Positions 6,133 through 9,519 of a DNA stretch of 9,519 nt are shown in pieces. The notes beneath the pieces were generated by a model. It made no database searches. It worked only from the letters and a program-made list of their open reading frames with translations, and was not told the DNA's origin. This DNA is from JBOGEB01 sp050743125. Its GTDB lineage: Bacteria; Actinomycetota; Nitriliruptoria; Euzebyales; Egibacteraceae. Within the stretch, counting starts at the first letter, position 1. Each line of letters starts with the position of its first letter. A program made the translations under genes and the position numbers. Where the stretch lies: assembly GCA_050743125.1 (NCBI GenBank), contig JBOGEB010000168.1, forward strand, positions 1 through 9,519, read 5' to 3'.

Positions 6133-7497
6133 TTACGTGGTCACCGGTTGCGCCGGCGCCGGAACCACGAGCCACCGCCCGCCGAGCAGGCGGGGGACGG
6201 TTGTGGCGAGCCGGACGGCCATGAGCGCGGCCATGCCCGCCCAGATCCCGGCCAGCCCCCAGCCGAGCGTGAGCGCGAGGAGGGCGACCGGCGCGAGCCC
6301 GGCAAGCGCCGCGGCGCCGGTCGTGACGAGCAGGAAGCGGAGGTCGCCAGCGCCCAGAAGAATCCCGTCCAGGACGAACACGACGACGACGGTCGGCTGG
6401 AGCGCCGCGACGATCCACCAGACTCCCCTGACCTCCGCGAGCACGGCGCCGTCGGCGGTGAACACCCGGGGCAGTGGCCCCGCGAGCGCGAGGTACACCA
6501 GGCCGATCACCGTGCCAGCGCCAAGTCCCCACCAGACGAGCCGGCGGGCGTCCGCGCGGGCCTGGTCCGGCATTCCCGCACCGAGCGCGGTGCCGATCAG
6601 CACCTGACCCGCGATCGCGAAGCCGTCAAGGACCAGCGCGAGCATCACCCACAGCTCTCGGGCGATCTGGTGCGCGGCGATGGTGACCGTGCCCATCCGG
6701 GCGGCGACCGCAGTGGCGACGAGCAGGCCGGTCAGCAGCGCCGCGGTGCGCAGGAACAGGTCCGTCGAGATGCGCAGGACCCCCCGCATCGCCGCCCGGT
6801 CGACCCGCAGTGAATCGGGCGCGGGAAAGGCCCGCCGGCCCAGCAGAAGGAACGCCGACGCTGCGCCGGTCTGCGCGAGCAGCGTGCCCCAGGCCGCGCC
6901 CGCGACCCCCAGCCCGGCGGAGTAGATCAGCGCCCAGGCGAGGATCGCGTTCGCGGCGTTCGCTCCGGCGGTGATCCACAGCGGCGTGCGCATGTCCTTG
7001 CAGCCCCGGAAGGCGCCGTGGCCGACCGCCACCACGAGGACCGGGATCGCGGCGAGCGCCCGGACCCGCAGGTAGGCGAGCGCGAGCGGGGCGACCGACG
7101 CGTCCGCGCCCATCACTCCCACGATCAGCGGGCCGCCGGCCAGCAGCACCGCCGTCACCAGCGCGCCGAGCCCGATCGCCAGCCACAGGGCCGCGCGCGC
7201 GTGCCGTGTCGCCTCATCCGGTCGTCCCGCCCCGCGCAGCCGCGCGACCTCGGCAGTCGTGCCGTACGTGAGGAAGCTGAAGATCCAGAAGACCGCGGCG
7301 AACACCGCCATGTCGATGCCCAGCGCCGCGAGCGCACTGCCCCCCAGCCGCCCCACCAGCGCGGTGTCGACCAGGCCGAGCAACGGAGCGACCGCCAGGG
7401 CGGCCATCGCCAGGAGCGCCAAGGCGACGATCTCCCGATGAGGGCGTGCGTCAAAACGGGCCAGAGCGGGTGCGTCTGGGCGCGTTCCACTGGTCAT
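6133..7497 (-). CDS. MATE family efflux transporter, DinF type
   Basis: A multidrug and toxin extrusion (MATE) antiporter that expels organic compounds by Na+ or H+ exchange across the cytoplasmic membrane. The 454 residues carry about 12 hydrophobic segments from residue 22 onward. Subfamily marks are LLGLVDTALVGRLG (39-52, with D44 in helix 1 at the place of the coupling aspartate), GAFRGCKDMRTPLWITAGAN in the middle and HQIARELWVM in the second half, typical of DinF-like proteins. The frame is open to an ATG at 7599, but residues added there are polar, unlike the family, and cover a repeat; the ATG at 7497 gives the normal length. No good Shine-Dalgarno sequence precedes it. The YcaQ-like glycosylase gene follows by 3 nt. 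E. coli dinF is SOS-induced; no LexA box was sought in detail here. The substrate is unknown. Confidence 0.9.
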   Translation of the reverse strand: MTSGTRPDAPALARFDARPHREIVALALLAMAALAVAPLLGLVDTALVGRLGGSALAALGIDMAVFAAVFWIFSFLTYGTTAEVARLRGAGRPDEATRHARAALWLAIGLGALVTAVLLAGGPLIVGVMGADASVAPLALAYLRVRALAAIPVLVVAVGHGAFRGCKDMRTPLWITAGANAANAILAWALIYSAGLGVAGAAWGTLLAQTGAASAFLLLGRRAFPAPDSLRVDRAAMRGVLRISTDLFLRTAALLTGLLVATAVAARMGTVTIAAHQIARELWVMLALVLDGFAIAGQVLIGTALGAGMPDQARADARRLVWWGLGAGTVIGLVYLALAGPLPRVFTADGAVLAEVRGVWWIVAALQPTVVVVFVLDGILLGAGDLRFLLVTTGAAALAGLAPVALLALTLGWGLAGIWAGMAALMAVRLATTVPRLLGGRWLVVPAPAQPVTT

Positions 7498-7578
7498 ACT
7501 TGGTTCCAGCGGTGAGGCGTCCTGGTGAGCCGTCGTCGGCGATTCAGTGACACTGCCCTCCGGCGCTCCGACACATGT
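7492..7578. repeat. Diverged single copy of the 91-bp repeat in the MATE leader
   Basis: Positions 7511-7578 align without gaps to 9367-9434 of the tandem array with 52 of 68 identities by hand count. Similarity resumes beyond a small gap at GGTCAT (7492-7497), which reads ATGACC on the minus strand and holds the likely MATE start codon. The copy has the same orientation as the array. Most differences in the first half are C/T transitions. It fills the space between the MATE start and a possible promoter at 7606-7611, so it would be transcribed as leader RNA. Confidence 0.75.
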
Positions 7579-7605
7579 TTTAAGCCGATCCAGGCGCATC
7601 CGTTC

Positions 7606-7611
7606 ACACTA
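7606..7611 (-). promoter_or_regulatory. Possible -10 box of the MATE-glycosylase operon
   Basis: Read on the minus strand this is TAGTGT (TANNNT form). Transcription would start near 7599, either leaderless for the longer MATE frame or, more likely, with a leader of about 100 nt containing the repeat copy. It overlaps the arfB promoter zone, since arfB starts at 7617 on the other strand. No convincing -35 is seen. Confidence 0.4.
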
Positions 7612-7616
7612 CGCGC

Positions 7617-8042
7617 ATGGCAGATGTTGAGGTGCGACCTGGGCTGACGATCCCGGACGAGGAGCTCGTCTTCCGGTTCTCGCGGTCGTCGGGGCCGGGC
7701 GGCCAGCACGCGAACACGTCGGACACCCGCGTGGAGCTGCGCTTCGACGTCGAGGGCTCGCAGGTGCTCTCCGAGGAGCAGAAGGCCAGGATCCGAGAAC
7801 GGCTCGGCAACCGCGTGACCGCTGACGGTGTGCTCGTGCTGACCGGCGACGAGCACCGCTCGCAGACCCGCAACCGGGACGCCGTCCTCGCCCGCTTCAC
7901 GGCGCTGCTCGCCGAAGCGTTGCAACCTCAGCGTCCACGCAAGCCCACCCGCCGCTCGCGGGCCGCACAGCAGCGCCGCCTGGAGGCCAAACGGCAGCAG
8001 GCCGAGAAGAAGGCGCGCCGTCGGCCGCCCGAGACGACGTAG
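7617..8042 (+). CDS. arfB: Peptidyl-tRNA hydrolase ArfB (stalled-ribosome rescue)
   Basis: A 141-residue release-factor-like hydrolase that frees the nascent chain from ribosomes stalled without a stop codon, without codon recognition. The GGQ catalytic motif sits in SRSSGPGGQHANTSDTRVEL (G28-G29-Q30), close to the N-terminus as in YaeJ/ArfB; there is no stop-codon-reading domain as in RF1/RF2. The C-terminal tail (about 104-138) is lysine/arginine-rich (PRKPTRRSR, KRQQAEKKARRR), the segment that threads into the empty mRNA channel. The ATG at 7617 gives the normal length. It lacks a Shine-Dalgarno sequence and lies only 5 nt beyond the minus-strand -10 box, so the two promoters overlap. The gene stands alone on its transcript. 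The assignment is firm; mitochondrial ICT1 is the eukaryotic relative. Confidence 0.93.
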   Translation: MADVEVRPGLTIPDEELVFRFSRSSGPGGQHANTSDTRVELRFDVEGSQVLSEEQKARIRERLGNRVTADGVLVLTGDEHRSQTRNRDAVLARFTALLAEALQPQRPRKPTRRSRAAQQRRLEAKRQQAEKKARRRPPETT

Positions 8043-8070
8043 CAGCAGTGGGCGCGCGCCGAGAGGTATT

Positions 8071-8079
8071 TGCGATAAT
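8071..8079 (+). promoter_or_regulatory. Extended -10 promoter element
   Basis: TGC directly followed by GATAAT forms an extended -10 element (TGn plus a near-consensus hexamer), striking in this GC-rich sequence. It lies 28 nt after the arfB stop, and no plus-strand gene follows before the terminator at 8205. No -35 box is evident, which is usual for extended -10 promoters. Confidence 0.45.
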
Positions 8080-8085
8080 CTGCCC

Positions 8086-8249
8086 TCACCCGTAACGGAA
8101 CCGTCTTCCAATCGTTGGAAACAGTAACGCGGCCCGCCGGGCGGAAGGTCAGCCGGTCGGATGGGCCGCTCCAACGTCGGTCGGCCAGTTTTCACGAAGC
8201 CAGTCACAGAACGGCCCCGGACCGCTTGGCGGCCCGGGGCCGTTTTGTG
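8086..8249 (+). ncRNA. Candidate small RNA of about 164 nt
   Basis: A plus-strand transcript from the extended -10 element (start near 8086) would end at the hairpin 8205-8249 with its TTTT run. In between lie a hairpin TTCCAA-TCG-TTGGAA (8106-8120), a short GCCCG-C-CGGGC dyad near 8132-8142, and two copies of GTAACG (8092-8097 and 8124-8129). I find no convincing reading frame and no match to tRNA, tmRNA or a riboswitch I know. It may be only the 3' untranslated region of arfB. Confidence 0.3.
8205..8249. terminator. Two-way intrinsic terminator
   Basis: The arms (8205-8220 and 8234-8249) pair over 16 positions on the plus-strand RNA, including one G:U, with the core ACGGCCCCGG / CCGGGGCCGT. 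Inside, CCGC-TTG-GCGG adds four more pairs. TTTT in the 3' arm gives a T-run on the plus strand; the minus-strand end TTCTGTG is weaker. It begins 8 nt beyond the stop of the minus-strand gene ending at 8257, so it closes that operon, and from the other side arfB or the candidate small RNA. Confidence 0.8.
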
Positions 8250-8256
8250 CGGTGGG

Positions 8257-8661
8257 TCAGGTTCGGACGCGGAGGGCGAGCCAGGCGCGCTCAGCGTCGT
8301 GCCAGGCGTCGAGGGGCTCGACGACGTCGCCCACAGCGCCGAGCAGCTCCTCGAGCTCGGTCGAGCTGGTGGCGACGCGGTGCGCGTCGGGCAGCGCGGT
8401 CAAGGCCTGCAGGATCGCGCTCGCGCAAGCCGCCCAATGGTCAGCGATCACGTCGTGGCGCCAGGCGTCCAGCTCGCCGGCAACAGCGGCCAGCTCGTCA
8501 CGGAGCAGGTCCAGCCCGACCGGCACCGGCGCGGGGTCGACCCGGCCGACAGGCAGGCAAGACAGCAGGGCGGATCGGGCCTGCTCGACGCGCTCGGCCT
8601 GGACGCGGAACGCCTCCCAAGCCGGCTCGAACTCAACGGGCATGCGCTTACGACGGAGCAT
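8257..8661 (-). CDS. Helical protein of unknown function
   Basis: A 134-residue protein I do not recognise. It is rich in Ala, Leu and Glu with heptad-like hydrophobic spacing, for example FEPAWEAFRVQAERVEQARS (about 11-30) and LDLLRDELAAVAGELDAW (about 50-67), so an all-helical bundle is likely. There is no signal peptide or membrane segment. It starts 12 nt after the stop of the NTF2-like gene and ends 8 nt before the terminator, so the two form an operon. The start could be the ATG at 8661 or one at 8643 (MPVEFEPAW); neither has a clear Shine-Dalgarno sequence, and 8661 is kept because it is nearer the upstream stop. An antisense frame across the same region has no family match and is rejected. 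Confidence 0.65.
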   Translation of the reverse strand: MLRRKRMPVEFEPAWEAFRVQAERVEQARSALLSCLPVGRVDPAPVPVGLDLLRDELAAVAGELDAWRHDVIADHWAACASAILQALTALPDAHRVATSSTELEELLGAVGDVVEPLDAWHDAERAWLALRVRT

Positions 8662-8673
8662 CGCGGAGCAGGG

Positions 8674-9216
8674 CTATGGGCGTTCGCGGTCTCGTGGGAG
8701 CGAGATGGTCTCCTCGCCGCGGTCCCAGTTGGCCCAGTCGTGCCATTCGTCGGGGTCGCTGCCGGTGGGGTCGTCGGTCTCGGCCCGGTCGAGGGCGTCG
8801 GCGTCGTCGGGTACGGCGACGAGGGTGAGCAGGCCGCCCTCGGCGTCGAAGCAGACCAGCGCAGCGCGGGACCAGCAGCCGTCCTCGTCGGGCAGCCAGG
8901 CCACCGCGCACGCGTCACCGTCCAAGAACGCACGGGTGAGGATCGCGCCAGGAGAGCGCTCCCAGATCGCCTGCAGCTCCTCGGCGAGGTTCGCTGCGCC
9001 GTCGCCACTGGTGTCGGGAGTCTCGACGTCCTCATCGACGATCCCGAGCACCGCGTCCAGGTCCCGCGCGTTGAACGCATCGACGAACTCGTCGCGCAGG
9101 CTTTCGAGATCCACGTCGCCAGCAGATTGGCCCTCGTCGGTGCTGCGGTCGTCCTCGATGACGATGTAATCGGCATCGACGACCCGGAGCCCGTCCTCGA
9201 TCGATGTGATCGACAT
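8674..9216 (-). CDS. NTF2/SnoaL-like protein
   Basis: A 180-residue acidic protein. Residues about 37-137 look like an NTF2/SnoaL-type cone-shaped fold: the opening helix LRDEFVDAFNARDLDAVLGI (40-59), a short strand segment with DEDVETP, a second helix AANLAEELQAIWERS (75-88), then strands ending in ACAVAWLPD and RAALVCFDAEGGLLTLVAV. Such domains bind small ligands or carry varied enzyme activities; no catalytic residue can be assigned. The flanks are very acidic and probably disordered (EDDRSTDEG, and ETDDPTGSDPDEW near 146-158). The start is the ATG at 9216 because GAGGTGG lies 5-11 nt upstream; the frame is open further into the repeat array, but that part is repeat sequence. It is the first gene of a pair, followed after 12 nt by the helical protein, and it lies just downstream of the 91-bp repeats. 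Confidence 0.7.
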   Translation of the reverse strand: MSITSIEDGLRVVDADYIVIEDDRSTDEGQSAGDVDLESLRDEFVDAFNARDLDAVLGIVDEDVETPDTSGDGAANLAEELQAIWERSPGAILTRAFLDGDACAVAWLPDEDGCWSRAALVCFDAEGGLLTLVAVPDDADALDRAETDDPTGSDPDEWHDWANWDRGEETISLPRDRERP

Positions 9217-9221
9217 CGCGG

Positions 9222-9266
9222 CCACCTCACGTTTTGCAGGGGGAGCATCAGCATGCCGGAAACGTG
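9222..9266 (-). promoter_or_regulatory. Leader of the NTF2-like gene with ribosome binding site
   Basis: On the minus strand, CACGTTT (9266-9260) and AAACGTG (9234-9228) are inverted repeats 25 nt apart; the second arm runs straight into the GAGGTGG ribosome binding site (9228-9222). Pairing of the arms would sit beside the site and might affect translation. No clear promoter hexamers are seen between here and the repeat array. Confidence 0.3.
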
Positions 9267-9267
9267 G

Positions 9268-9519
9268 GTCGTTTGGGAAGGGGTGATGCGGCCTCCCCCG
9301 GCGGCGACTGGGCGACACCGCCCTGGGGAGCCTCCACACATGTGCGGTCATCTTTGGGTCTGGAACGGTGAGACGTCCCGGCGAGCCTCCGTCGGCGACT
9401 GGGCGACACCGCCCTGGGGAGCCTCCACACATGTGCGGTCATCTTTGGGTCTGGAACGGTGAGACGTCCCGGCGAGCCTCCGTCGGCGACTGGGCGACAC
9501 CGCCCTGGGGAGCCTCCAC
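9268..9519. repeat. Tandem array of a 91-bp repeat, cut by the window end
   Basis: From 9302 to the window end the sequence repeats exactly with period 91 (9302, 9393 and 9484 start equivalent points), about 2.4 units with no mismatch seen. To the left, 9268-9301 is a diverged and shortened part of one more unit. Each unit holds a GGGCG-ACAC-CGCCC hairpin, two GAGCCTCC blocks and a near-palindrome around CACATGTG. Since 91 is not a multiple of three, successive units change frame, so this is not a coding repeat. The 303 bases after the NTF2-like gene hold only this array and the gene's leader. Confidence 0.9.

Noticed and set aside
4987..6813. 608-codon open frame on the plus strand
   Set aside because: It lies antisense to the glycosylase and MATE genes, both of which match known families. 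Its product is a low-complexity Arg/Gly/Pro-rich sequence, as expected from an antisense frame of GC-rich codons.
7498..7599. Longer MATE start at the ATG at 7599
   Set aside because: The extra 34 residues are polar, atypical for the family, and derived from the repeat copy. The -10 box 6 nt before it keeps a leaderless long form possible.
8086..8204. tRNA or tmRNA gene
   Set aside because: There is no T-arm GGTTCGAATCC-like motif, no CCA end and no cloverleaf pairing.
8161..9462. 433-codon open frame on the plus strand
   Set aside because: It runs through the terminator hairpin, antisense to two better-supported genes, and into the tandem repeats.
9268..9519. CRISPR array
   Set aside because: Units of 91 bp repeat without unique spacers, and no cas gene is present.
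9268..9519. Tandem riboswitch of a known class (glycine, guanidine, cobalamin)
   Set aside because: I compared the unit from memory with the conserved cores of these classes and found no match. A covariance-model search would settle it.

Overview
The window is high-GC, densely packed bacterial DNA with many GTG starts, 4-nt stop/start overlaps and several genes whose start codon lies only 6-9 nt after a TANNNT -10 box with no Shine-Dalgarno sequence. This points to an actinomycete (Actinomycetota). A deep-branching lineage is possible, but the sequence alone does not fix the genus.

Layout. (1) 26-493, minus: a small secreted lipoprotein, divergent from (2) a rightward block 648-4801: hemB (porphobilinogen synthase), a YqgE/AlgH-family gene, a 63-residue two-helix membrane protein, then, after a palindrome-rich 123-nt gap with its own promoter, an aldo/keto reductase overlapping hemL (glutamate-1-semialdehyde aminomutase) by 4 nt. 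HemL makes 5-aminolevulinate and HemB condenses two of them to porphobilinogen, so the block supplies early tetrapyrrole synthesis. (3) A 48-bp perfect palindrome separates hemL from the convergent minus-strand pair 4939-7497: a MATE/DinF-type efflux protein followed 3 nt later by a YcaQ-like (HTH_42) DNA glycosylase with a QID motif. (4) arfB (stalled-ribosome rescue hydrolase) is divergent from that pair. (5) 8043-8249 is non-coding, with an extended -10 box and a 45-nt terminator hairpin, and may encode a small RNA. (6) 8257-9216, minus: a helical protein of unknown function and an NTF2/SnoaL-like protein. (7) 9268-9519: a 91-bp tandem repeat array that runs off the window.

The least explained signal is the 91-bp repeat. 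Two units are identical where both are visible, and a diverged single copy (52 of 68 positions identical in an ungapped core, counted by hand) lies in the same orientation in the leader of the MATE gene, 1.8 kb away. In both places it lies upstream of a minus-strand gene, and at the MATE gene the conserved end of the repeat contains the likely start codon. It may be a dispersed leader or palindromic repeat family. The YcaQ-like/MATE pair could be a damage-repair plus efflux module against DNA-alkylating compounds; that is inference from family knowledge and gene order.
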